A stretch of 36,500 nt of DNA. It comes from Acidobacteriota bacterium (GTDB lineage: Bacteria; Acidobacteriota; Terriglobia; 20CM-2-55-15). This document shows positions 25,144 to 32,571 of the stretch, piece after piece (position 1 is the first letter of the stretch; each line of letters starts with the position of its first letter). The stretch is taken from NCBI GenBank assembly GCA_003223875.1, contig QHWY01000231.1:1-36500 (forward strand). Reading direction: 5' to 3'. The position numbers were made by a program, and so were the translations under genes. Below the pieces are notes generated by a model that was given only the letters and a program-made list of their open reading frames with translations, was not told the origin of the DNA and made no database searches.

Positions 25144-25824
25144 ATGAAAGCCGTGGTTTTAATCAGTGGTGGAATGGATAGCTGTGTCACCGCGGCCATC
25201 GCAAGCCGGAACTACCAAATTGCGGCTCTTCATGCCAGCTACGGCCAGCCTACGGAACGCCGGGAGCTTCAGTCGTTTCACTCGCTTGCGGATTATTTTG
25301 GCGCCGTCGAGCGGATGGCGGTGAAGCTCGATCATTTCCGCTCCATCGGCGGATCGAGCTTGACGGATTCCCGCATGCCGATCCACGATTCGAACCTGAC
25401 AAGCCGCGAGATTCCGAATACTTATGTCCCTTTCCGCAATGCGCACTTTTTATCTATAGCGACATCATGGGCTGAAGTCCTCGGTGCCACGAAAATCTTC
25501 ATAGGCGCGGTTTGGGAAGACAGTTCCGGTTATCCGGATTGCCGGCCGGAATATTACGAAGCGTTCAACAAAGTGATTCGCGCCGGCACGCGGCCGACAA
25601 CCGACGTCGTTATCGAGACACCGCTCATTTACTTGTCCAAGAGCGATATCGTCCAAAGAGGCGCAGCATTGGATGCTCCGTTTCATTTGACGTGGTCGTG
25701 TTATCGAAATTCGGATATAGCATGTGGAGCCTGCGACAGTTGCGCTCTGCGACTCAGAGCGTTTCGCCGAGCAGGCATAGAGGATCCCCTCGCATATTCC
25801 GCGAAACCGGATTATGCAGCTTGA
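25144..25824 (+). CDS. queC: 7-cyano-7-deazaguanine synthase QueC
   Basis: 226 residues from ATG 25144, where the family N-terminus begins (MKAVVLISGGMDS, the ATP PP-loop); ATG 25123 would add seven. The zinc-binding cysteines CYRNSDIACGACDSCALR are complete. The enzyme uses ATP and ammonia to turn the QueE product into preQ0. GYPDCRPEYYEAFN is also typical. Neither candidate start has a strong ribosome-binding site. It likely shares a transcript with queE. Confidence 0.93.
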   Translation: MKAVVLISGGMDSCVTAAIASRNYQIAALHASYGQPTERRELQSFHSLADYFGAVERMAVKLDHFRSIGGSSLTDSRMPIHDSNLTSREIPNTYVPFRNAHFLSIATSWAEVLGATKIFIGAVWEDSSGYPDCRPEYYEAFNKVIRAGTRPTTDVVIETPLIYLSKSDIVQRGAALDAPFHLTWSCYRNSDIACGACDSCALRLRAFRRAGIEDPLAYSAKPDYAA

Positions 25825-25940
25825 GTTTTATTTTAGGGCGTGGGGAACCGGCCAAAGCCATTCAAGGAGGCCGCGAAGCGGTGTAACCAGATACGGCCGG
25901 CCGGTGGCCCAGCGCTTAAAATTTCTAATCGGAGGGTTCA

Positions 25941-27029
25941 ATGAAGTTCATGAACAAAATCCTGCTTTTCCTCGTGATCGCGATTTTCGTGGCCATTCCG
26001 GCCTTTGCACAGACCGGGAATATTCATGGGAAAGTGACCGACACGGATGGGAAGCCGATGACCGGCGTCACCATTTCGATCGATCGACAGGGTATCACTC
26101 AACATTTTGAAGTTAAGACCGACAACCGAGGTCAATACCTGCATGCGGGTTTGCCTACGGGTCAGTATCAGATCAGCATCATGAGAGATGGCAAAAAGCT
26201 CATGACCATGCCGGGGACAGTCCGGTTCGGCGGCGATAGTGCCGTGGATTTCGATTTGAAGCAAGCCGCTGCACAGGGCGTGACTGACGAACAGAGGCAG
26301 AAGGCGGCCGAAGAAAAGGCAAAAGCAGAGGCCACCAAGGCTTCATTCGAGCAAGCTCGAACCGCGATGATCAGCAAGAATTATGATGAAGCCATCCGGC
26401 TCTTCAAAGAGGCAGCCGACAAGGACCCAACGCAGCATGTGATCTTCGCGAACCTCGCCGATGCGTACTCGCAAGCCAAGAAGTACGACGATGCCGCTGC
26501 CGCTTATAACAAAGCCATCGAGTTGAAACCCGACGAGGCGGCTTATTACAACAATCTCGGAATCGTGCAGGGCAGTGCCGGAAAGATCGACGACGCCACA
26601 AAGGCGTTACAAAAAGCGGCAGAACTGAATCCGCCCGGTGCCGGTCAGAGCTATTACAATTTGGGCGCAGTGCTGACAAATCGCGGCCGGACGAAGGAAG
26701 CCGCCGACGCCTTCAAGAAGGCGATCGAATATAACCCCCAAATGGCTCAGGCTTATTATCAGCTCGGTATTTCCTACTTCGGGGCGCCAGATACAATTCC
26801 GCAAGCGATCCCCACTCTTCAAAAGTTTCAGGAGATTGTGGCCGCGATGCCCAAAGAGCAGCAAGGTCCTTTTACCAACGACCTTGAAGCAGCCAAGCAG
26901 TTGATCGAGGCGGCCAAGGCTGCTGCTCCGACCGGATACAAGAGCGAGAAAGCAATCGCCGAGGAAAAAGCGGCTCAAGAAAAAGCTGAAAAGCAAAAGG
27001 CCGCTGCTGAGAAAGCAAAAAGAAAGTGA
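25941..27029 (+). CDS. Secreted TPR protein with N-terminal carboxypeptidase-regulatory-like domain
   Basis: 362 residues, with CGGAGGG eight bases before the ATG. A signal peptide (1-23, ending AFA) is followed by a beta-sandwich regulatory-like domain (25-110: GNIHGKVTDTDGKPMTGVTI, then TDNRGQYLHAGLPTGQYQIS), a charged helical linker (115-140), and tetratricopeptide repeats (about 138-290, such as YYNLGAVLTNRGRTKEAADA). The end is Ala/Lys/Glu-rich. Proteins of this build are abundant in Acidobacteriota and probably act as periplasmic or surface scaffolds. No catalytic site is seen. Confidence 0.85.
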   Translation: MKFMNKILLFLVIAIFVAIPAFAQTGNIHGKVTDTDGKPMTGVTISIDRQGITQHFEVKTDNRGQYLHAGLPTGQYQISIMRDGKKLMTMPGTVRFGGDSAVDFDLKQAAAQGVTDEQRQKAAEEKAKAEATKASFEQARTAMISKNYDEAIRLFKEAADKDPTQHVIFANLADAYSQAKKYDDAAAAYNKAIELKPDEAAYYNNLGIVQGSAGKIDDATKALQKAAELNPPGAGQSYYNLGAVLTNRGRTKEAADAFKKAIEYNPQMAQAYYQLGISYFGAPDTIPQAIPTLQKFQEIVAAMPKEQQGPFTNDLEAAKQLIEAAKAAAPTGYKSEKAIAEEKAAQEKAEKQKAAAEKAKRK

Positions 27030-27040
27030 TTTCGTAACAC

Positions 27041-27098
27041 ACTGTAGCGGCGGTCTACGACTGCCGAGAGACCGGCGCTCATAGAGCGCCGCTACAGT
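27041..27098. repeat. Palindromic repeat, ACTGTAGCGGCGG family, copy 2
   Basis: ACTGTAGCGGCGGTCTA (27041-27057) pairs with TAGAGCGCCGCTACAGT (27082-27098) with one mismatch. It fills the gap between two TPR genes, 11 nt after one stop and 22 nt before the next ATG. Confidence 0.85.
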
Positions 27099-27120
27099 TT
27101 TGAATTTCGAAATCCACAAA

Positions 27121-27693
27121 ATGTTTTCATCCCGCAATATTCACTTCGCCATCCTGGGAATCATTCTCGGGGCAACTTCCGGATACATTCTCGCTTTCTA
27201 CCAGGTCCAGGCCTCGATGGCGCCTGCGGTCTCCCGGTCGCAGGGTTCGAATCTACCCAGCGGTCATCCTAACGTCAGCAACGAGCAAGTGCTCGCGATG
27301 TTCAAAGCGGCCCTCGAGAAGAATCCGAACGACACGACGCTCATGACCAAATACGCGAATTTCCTTTTCGATCTGGGAAGGGCGCCGGAAGCTGTCGAAT
27401 GGTTTCAAAAAGTCGTCGCCTTACAGCCTCAGAATGCCGATGCGAGAACGGATCTCGCTACGGCGCTATGGAATGCCGGCCAGAAGGACAAAGCCATGAC
27501 GGAGTATCAGACGGCCTTGAGCATCGATCCGAAGCATATGGCCACACTTCACAATCTTGTGATTGTGTATACCGAGGACCGCAACTTCCCCGCCGCTGAG
27601 AAAACGCTCAAACAAATGGAAGGGCTGGACCCGAAATATCAAGGTCTGGAAACGCTGAAGGCGCGGCTCAAAGAGCTCGAGGGGGCGAAGTAA
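27121..27693 (+). CDS. Membrane-anchored TPR protein
   Basis: 190 residues from ATG 27121; a TTG at 27100 lies by the repeat and is less likely. One membrane helix (about 9-27) then TPR units from residue 55 to 175 (LEKNPNDTTLMTKYANFLFD, ALWNAGQKDKAMTEYQTALS). The shape, an N-terminal anchor with periplasmic TPRs, resembles CycH/CcmI-type cytochrome maturation proteins, but no maturation genes are near and the match is to form only. It is followed directly by the YHS-like gene, suggesting an operon. Confidence 0.75.
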   Translation: MFSSRNIHFAILGIILGATSGYILAFYQVQASMAPAVSRSQGSNLPSGHPNVSNEQVLAMFKAALEKNPNDTTLMTKYANFLFDLGRAPEAVEWFQKVVALQPQNADARTDLATALWNAGQKDKAMTEYQTALSIDPKHMATLHNLVIVYTEDRNFPAAEKTLKQMEGLDPKYQGLETLKARLKELEGAK

Positions 27694-27939
27694 ATGCGCT
27701 TCCTGATTCGAGTCGTTGGAGTATTGATCGCGATATACGCGGCGCTATCGACGGTACGCCGGCTGTTGAATGTATTCACTCCTGCGGGCCACGTCCCGAC
27801 TCCCACAACGGATGCGGGGCATCTCGTGAAGGATCCCGTCTGCGGAACGTATGTGCCGGAGGGAAGGGCGATCCAGGCCGGCGGGCAGTTCTTTTGTTCA
27901 GAGGAATGTCGCGGGAAGTGGGGCGCAGTCCCCTCCTAA
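27694..27939 (+). CDS. Small membrane-anchored YHS/TRASH-like metal-binding protein
   Basis: 81 residues, starting at the base after the upstream stop. One membrane helix (5-22) then a short domain with KDPVCGTYVPEG (Cys50), then FFCSEECRGKW (Cys68 and Cys72), the pattern of YHS/TRASH metal-binding modules. Such small proteins often handle copper, but the metal is not proven here. Its last residues VPS and the TAA stop fall in TCCCCTCCTAAG (27929-27940), a half-site of the palindromic elements. Confidence 0.75.
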   Translation: MRFLIRVVGVLIAIYAALSTVRRLLNVFTPAGHVPTPTTDAGHLVKDPVCGTYVPEGRAIQAGGQFFCSEECRGKWGAVPS

Positions 27940-27997
27940 GCGGGTAGCCGGGGCACGGCCAGTTTCAGGAGAGGAACGAGATTTAAACGAGCAACAT

Positions 27998-28200
27998 TCC
28001 CCTCCTTGGTAAAGGAGGGGTGGCCGAGCCTTCAAGAAAATGGTCCCATTCCTTTGATGGGCGCGGACGGGGTGGTTGGTTCAACATCGAATTATCGGTG
28101 GGTTGACCAACACCACCCCGTCTGCGCGGGCTAAGGTGGCTTCGCGGCTTTTTTGACCGCGCAGCCACCCCTCCTCAGCTGTCCTCAGCTGAGGAGGGGA
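27998..28200. repeat. Composite palindromic element, copy 4 (diverged)
   Basis: Same architecture with other bases: TCCCCTCCTTGGTAAAGGAG head, long central hairpin GACGGGGTGGTTGG...CCAACACCACCCCGTC, and tail CCCCTCCTCAGC...GCTGAGGAGGGG. The stretch 27940-28444 holds only this and copy 5; no gene is seen. Confidence 0.8.
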
Positions 28201-28220
28201 ATAGCCTCCCCAAACGTAGT

Positions 28221-28442
28221 TCCTCAGGAGTTAGGAGGGGAGGCTTCGCGAACCGCGAAGCGCGAGCCCGCGCGAAGCGCAAGCGCGATAGCGCGCAGCC
28301 TCAAGAAATAGGGCGAAGCCTCACGCGAAGCGCGAGCCCGATAGGGCGAAGCCTCAAAGGAAGTGAGCGAAGACGGGGTGGTTACGAATGGGAACCACCC
28401 CGCCTCGCTTCGCTCGGCACCCCTCCTAACTTAGGAGGGGAG
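28221..28442. repeat. Composite palindromic element, copy 5
   Basis: 222 nt with repeated GCGAAGCGCGAGCCCG-type modules (including 28325-28357), hairpin GGGGTGGTT...AACCACCCC and tail CCCCTCCTAACTTAGGAGGG. It ends two bases from the hppA stop codon. Its middle is nearly identical to copy 3. Confidence 0.88.
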
Positions 28443-28444
28443 TC

Positions 28445-30817
28445 TCATTGGATCCGCATTTTGTAGAACGAGCGATAAACAAATACCATGGATATCATCA
28501 GAAACACCGCGGAAATGACCGTCGTGAGCGCTGTTCCCTGGTTGTTCGCCACCGACACCGCTAAATCCACCGCAAGCAAACCGAACAAGGTCGTAAATTT
28601 GATGATGGGATTCAAGGCGACCGAACTCGTGTCCTTGAAAGGATCCCCAACCGTATCGCCCACCACCGTTGCCGCGTGTAGTTCAGTTCCCTTCGACTTC
28701 AATTCTGTCTCGACGATTTTCTTCGCGTTGTCCCAGGCGCCTCCTGCATTGGCCATGAAGATCGCCTGATACAGTCCGAACAACGCGATCGAAATCAGAT
28801 ACCCGATGAAAAAATAGGGTTCCAGGAATGCAAAGCCCAACGTCGCGAAGAACACCGTCAGGAAAATATTGAACATTCCCTTCTGCGCGTATTGCGTGCA
28901 GATTTCGACGACTCGCTTGGAATCGCTCACCGATGCCTTCGTCGTGCCCTCCAGTTTGATATTCGCCTTGATGAATTCCACCGCACGATACGCGCCCGTG
29001 CTAACAGCCTGGGTCGCTGCGCCGGTAAACCAGTAGATCATCGCGCCGCCTGCGATCAGCCCCAGCAGAAACGGCGGGTGCAGAATGGAGATATTCGTCA
29101 TCAGGTTCGGGTTCAACCCGTCCGTCAGCGCGAGAATGATCGAGAAGATCATCGTGGTTGCGCCCACGACCGCGGTCCCGATGAGCACAGGTTTGGCCGT
29201 CGCTTTGAAGGTGTTGCCAGCGCCGTCGTTTTCTTCGAGGAATTCCTTGGCCTGTTCGAACTGTGGCGCGAATCCGAAATTGCGTTTGATGTCTTCGTCG
29301 ATCCCACTGATCTGTTCGATCGTCGACAGTTCAAATACTGATTGCGCGTTATCGGTCACCGGACCATACGAATCGACCGCGATTGTTACCGGCCCCATGC
29401 CCAAAAAACCAAACGCTACGAGTCCAAACGCAAACACCGCAGGAGCGAGCATCATTCCCGAGGGAAACGAGTTGCCGACGGTATAGCCGATACCCATGAG
29501 CACCAGGATGGATAGCCCTAACCAGTAGGCACTGAAATTGCCAGCAACAAAACCCGATAAGATGTTCAGCGAAGCGCCACCTTCTCGTGAAGAAATGACG
29601 ACTTCGCGAACGTGCCGGGATTCGGTGGATGTGAACACCTTGACGAATTCCGGAATGATGGCGCCCGCCAGTGTTCCACAGGTGATAACCGCCGACAGCT
29701 TCCACCACAATGTCGTATCGCCGGCGACGTCGGGGATGAGGATCTTGGAAAGAATAAAAGTCAGCGCAACCGACACAATCGACGTCAGCCAGACCAGCGA
29801 CGTCAGTGGCGCTTCAAAATTCATTTTGGCGGCATGCTCATATTTCGTCTTCGCGACAGCGCTGTTGACGAAATAACTGAGCGCGGATGCGATGATCATG
29901 AGCACGCGCATGCTGAAGATCCACACCAGTAACTGGACCTGCACAACGGGATCGCGGACCGCGCCGAGAATGAAGGAAATCAATGCGACGCCCGTCACGC
30001 CGTAGGTCTCGAATCCATCAGCCGACGGCCCGACCGAATCGCCGGCGTTATCACCGGTACAATCGGCGATCACACCCGGGTTGCGAGCATCGTCTTCCTT
30101 GATTTTGAAGGCGATCTTCATCAAGTCCGAACCGATATCGGCGATCTTCGTAAAGATGCCGCCCGCCACGCGCAGCGCAGCAGCTCCGAGCGATTCGCCG
30201 ATGGCGAATCCGATAAAACACGGACCGGCTAGATTTCCCGGAATGAACAACAAAATGCAGAGCATCAAGAATAGCTCGACGCTGATCAACAGCATTCCGA
30301 TGCTCATGCCCGCTTCCATCGGAATGTAGTAGCAGGGATACGGTTTGCCGCGAAGGCTTGCAAAGGCGGTGCGTGAATTGGCAAACGTATTGACGCGGAT
30401 GCCGAACCATGCGACCGAATAGCTGCCTAAAATTCCAATAACGCTGAAAATCAGAATGACAATGACGCGGTAGACCTCGAGGTGCTGCAGGAAACCAAAA
30501 TAAAAGATGATTGCTGCGCCGATGAAAACCTCGAGAAACATCAAGAATTTTCCTTGCGTCTGCAAGTACGTCTTGCAGGTTTCGTAAATGAGCTCGGAGA
30601 TTTCCCGCATCGAGCTATGGACCGGCAGGTTGCGCAGCCTCTTGTAAATGACCAGGCCGAAAAGCATTCCCAGAAGCGCTATGAGCAGGCCACTCATCAG
30701 CAAGCTGGGACCGCTAATTCCGCTGAGAAAAGTGACCCGGCTCAGATCGGGAACAACGAGATTGACCTCGCCTCCGCGATGCTCCGGCTGCGCGGTTTGC
30801 GCAAGAAGTAACAGCAT
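28445..30817 (-). CDS. hppA: Membrane-bound ion-translocating pyrophosphatase HppA
   Basis: 790 residues with about 16 membrane spans. Substrate and Mg-binding signatures are present: ADIGSDLMKIAFKIKEDDAR NPGVIADCTGDNAGDSVGPS ADGFETYG, plus DTVGDPFKDTSS near the C-terminus. It hydrolyses pyrophosphate and pumps H+ and/or Na+ across the membrane. The ADIGSDLMK version, instead of the common DVGADLVGK, resembles a group I associate with Bacteroidetes enzymes. The motif GNTFKA has Lys where K+-dependent enzymes have Ala, which would favour K+ independence by the usual rule. GGGAGG precedes the ATG. Ion choice is not settled by sequence. Confidence 0.95.
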   Translation of the reverse strand: MLLLLAQTAQPEHRGGEVNLVVPDLSRVTFLSGISGPSLLMSGLLIALLGMLFGLVIYKRLRNLPVHSSMREISELIYETCKTYLQTQGKFLMFLEVFIGAAIIFYFGFLQHLEVYRVIVILIFSVIGILGSYSVAWFGIRVNTFANSRTAFASLRGKPYPCYYIPMEAGMSIGMLLISVELFLMLCILLFIPGNLAGPCFIGFAIGESLGAAALRVAGGIFTKIADIGSDLMKIAFKIKEDDARNPGVIADCTGDNAGDSVGPSADGFETYGVTGVALISFILGAVRDPVVQVQLLVWIFSMRVLMIIASALSYFVNSAVAKTKYEHAAKMNFEAPLTSLVWLTSIVSVALTFILSKILIPDVAGDTTLWWKLSAVITCGTLAGAIIPEFVKVFTSTESRHVREVVISSREGGASLNILSGFVAGNFSAYWLGLSILVLMGIGYTVGNSFPSGMMLAPAVFAFGLVAFGFLGMGPVTIAVDSYGPVTDNAQSVFELSTIEQISGIDEDIKRNFGFAPQFEQAKEFLEENDGAGNTFKATAKPVLIGTAVVGATTMIFSIILALTDGLNPNLMTNISILHPPFLLGLIAGGAMIYWFTGAATQAVSTGAYRAVEFIKANIKLEGTTKASVSDSKRVVEICTQYAQKGMFNIFLTVFFATLGFAFLEPYFFIGYLISIALFGLYQAIFMANAGGAWDNAKKIVETELKSKGTELHAATVVGDTVGDPFKDTSSVALNPIIKFTTLFGLLAVDLAVSVANNQGTALTTVISAVFLMISMVFVYRSFYKMRIQ

Positions 30818-30837
30818 GATCGTGAGATCCTCCCGGC

Positions 30838-30929
30838 GTAATTCGGGGTCAGACGGGTGAATTCCCTATTTTCCTTCATCGAATTCTTGATCGGAAAATA
30901 GGGAATTCACCCGTCTGACCCCGAATTAC
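30838..30929. repeat. Perfect 37-bp palindrome (REP-like), copy 2
   Basis: Arms 30838-30874 and 30893-30929 are exact reverse complements with an 18-nt loop. The core CGGGGTCAGACGGGTGAATT is the same as in copy 1 at 16489-16572; loops differ. It lies upstream of hppA and ends the reading frame of the permease remnant. Confidence 0.93.
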
Positions 30930-31151
30930 CCCAAACTCCGAAAGATAAAACCGCCAGCACCAGTGCAATCGACGGAAACACTACCATGTGCGGCGCGTCG
31001 AACAAATGATTGCGGGCGTCGTTCAACATGGCTCCCCAACTCGGTGTCGGCCGCGCTATGCCGTACCCCAAAGGATGGGTGAGAGGATATCACGTCCCAA
31101 CTCGTCGTTTCCAAAAGGGATGCTGCCATGACGGTCCTTCAAGCCGATCCA
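30930..31151 (-). pseudogene. Oligopeptide ABC permease (OppC/DppC-type) remnant
   Basis: From 31151 the minus strand reads IPFGNDELGRDILSPILWGT then a stop; this is the conserved start of the OppC/DppC permease domain (FGTDELGRDxLSR). One base later another frame reads YGIARPTPSWGAMLNDARNH, then FPSIALVLAVLSFGVWG, the end of the same domain. The roughly 120 residues normally between them are missing, so this is an internal deletion plus frameshift. The REP-like palindrome then cuts the last conserved stretch. Confidence 0.82.
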
Positions 31152-31152
31152 T

Positions 31153-31235
31153 CAATTGACAATCGACAATTGAACAATGAACAAATTCGGCGAAAAATTG
31201 TCATTGTTCAATGTTCAATTGTCATTTGTCATTTT
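31153..31235. repeat. AT-rich imperfect inverted repeat
   Basis: AATTGACAATCGACAATTGA with following bases at 31154-31187 and the mirror-like stretch TTCAATTGTCATTTGTCATT at 31195-31235 form a long imperfect hairpin, very different in base composition from its surroundings. Confidence 0.65.
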
Positions 31236-31248
31236 GGGGGAGGAGGAA

Positions 31249-31270
31249 AGGAGCCCCTTCCGGGGCTCCT
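31249..31270. terminator. GC-rich hairpin in the hppA/ada intergenic region
   Basis: AGGAGCCCC-TTCC-GGGGCTCCT is a perfect 9-bp stem. A second small perfect hairpin TTGCTCT-AAAT-AGAGCAA is at 31305-31322. Neither has a clear T tract, so terminator function is only possible. No gene is seen from 31152 to 31433. Confidence 0.4.
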
Positions 31271-31433
31271 GCGGGGTTCTGAAAGGGAAAATCGAGCTAA
31301 ACGATTGCTCTAAATAGAGCAACAGTCGTGCCAAACCCGTGTCTCCAAGCAATTCAACGAGTTAGGATCGAACCTTGCAGCCATTGTCCACAAAGATGAC
31401 AACGTGCGGTCAACTTCGTAACAATTTCTGACA

Positions 31434-32519
31434 TTAAGCCTCTTCCCTGGGAGAGGGTGAATCCAACCGCCTCACCCCCTGCTCCAGATCGAGCAAAAAC
31501 TGCTTTCTCCATAGCCCGCCGCCGTAGCCTCCGAGCTTGCCATCCTTATTAACTACCCGGTGACATGGGATGACAATGGCTACGCGATTCAGGCCGTTCG
31601 CATGGCCTACCGCCCGTTGTGAGCCGGCCGCATCAATTTGCCGCGCCAGATCTTCGTAAGAACGAGTCTGGCCGTAAGGTATTCCCAACAACTCATTCCA
31701 GACGCGCTCCTGAAACGGCGTGCCCGGATAAACCAAAGGGACCGAAAACTCTCTCAAATGACCCGCGAAGTACTGCTCTAGCTCCTTCTCGAGAAGATTC
31801 AAATGCTCGTTGCGCCCAGGGACGATCGCGCATGAGAACAGCTTCTTCAGCGTAAGGAACTGGTTTTCAAGCTTTCGCCGGTCTGTAAATTCCAAAAGAC
31901 ATACTCCCCGATTGTTTGCAGCAGCCACGAGCGGCCCAAGAGGACTCTCAAACCATGAGACAACGACACAATCCAGGTTTTCGCTGCGGCCCGGCGGTCT
32001 TCCAAACGTTCGGGTGAATGCGTCTCTGAATCCACTGTGAGATTCGAAGCCATTTCCAAGGGCAACGTCGTCCAAACCCGTCCCTCGCCGAAGCTGGTCC
32101 AGAGCGGTACCCATTCGCTGTGATCTGCAGTAGGCCTGGAACGTCATGCCGTAATGCTTCCGGAAATAACGCCGGATCCGAAACGGGTCGATACCGGACC
32201 GCCGCAGCTCTGAATCCTTGATCTTTTCTGAGGTGCTGCCAGCGAGCGCCAGAGCGGCACTCACCCATTTCGGCGGCTGACCGTTCGTATCGAGCGGGCG
32301 GCAGCGCTTGCAAGGACGGTATCCTGCGAAGAGTGCCTCGCGCACGTTCGAGAAGTAAGCCACATTTTTCGGCAGCGGCTTTCTGGCCGGGCACGACGGG
32401 CGGCAGAATATTCCTGTTGTGCGCACACCGAGAAAAAAGATGCCGTCATAGGACGCGTCCTTCCCAAGATATGCACGCTTCATTTCTCTGACTGATGGCG
32501 TAGTGTTCATGTCCGCCAT
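31434..32519 (-). CDS. ada: Bifunctional Ada-type alkylation response protein
   Basis: 361 residues. The N-terminal zinc domain has Cys39, Cys43, Cys70 and Cys73 (GIFCRPSCPARKPL, then GYRPCKRCRPL), where the first Cys takes methyl groups from phosphotriesters. An AraC-like helix-turn-helix region (about 85-180, RSGIDPFRIRRYFRKHYGMT) follows, then the O6-methylguanine methyltransferase domain with acceptor Cys319 in IPCHRVV. It is both repair protein and likely regulator of the alkylation response. The order is complete. The last residues SPSPREEA come from a CCTCTCCCAGGGAAGAGG hairpin, similar to repeat-derived ends elsewhere here. Confidence 0.93.
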   Translation of the reverse strand: MADMNTTPSVREMKRAYLGKDASYDGIFFLGVRTTGIFCRPSCPARKPLPKNVAYFSNVREALFAGYRPCKRCRPLDTNGQPPKWVSAALALAGSTSEKIKDSELRRSGIDPFRIRRYFRKHYGMTFQAYCRSQRMGTALDQLRRGTGLDDVALGNGFESHSGFRDAFTRTFGRPPGRSENLDCVVVSWFESPLGPLVAAANNRGVCLLEFTDRRKLENQFLTLKKLFSCAIVPGRNEHLNLLEKELEQYFAGHLREFSVPLVYPGTPFQERVWNELLGIPYGQTRSYEDLARQIDAAGSQRAVGHANGLNRVAIVIPCHRVVNKDGKLGGYGGGLWRKQFLLDLEQGVRRLDSPSPREEA

Positions 32520-32571
32520 TGTTTCTCGAACTCGAACAACGATTCCACCGATTTCTTGACAGTAATTTCCG

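Noticed and set aside
17951..28442. CRISPR array, because of repeated palindromic units
   Set aside because: Copies are kilobases apart, without regular spacers or cas genes.
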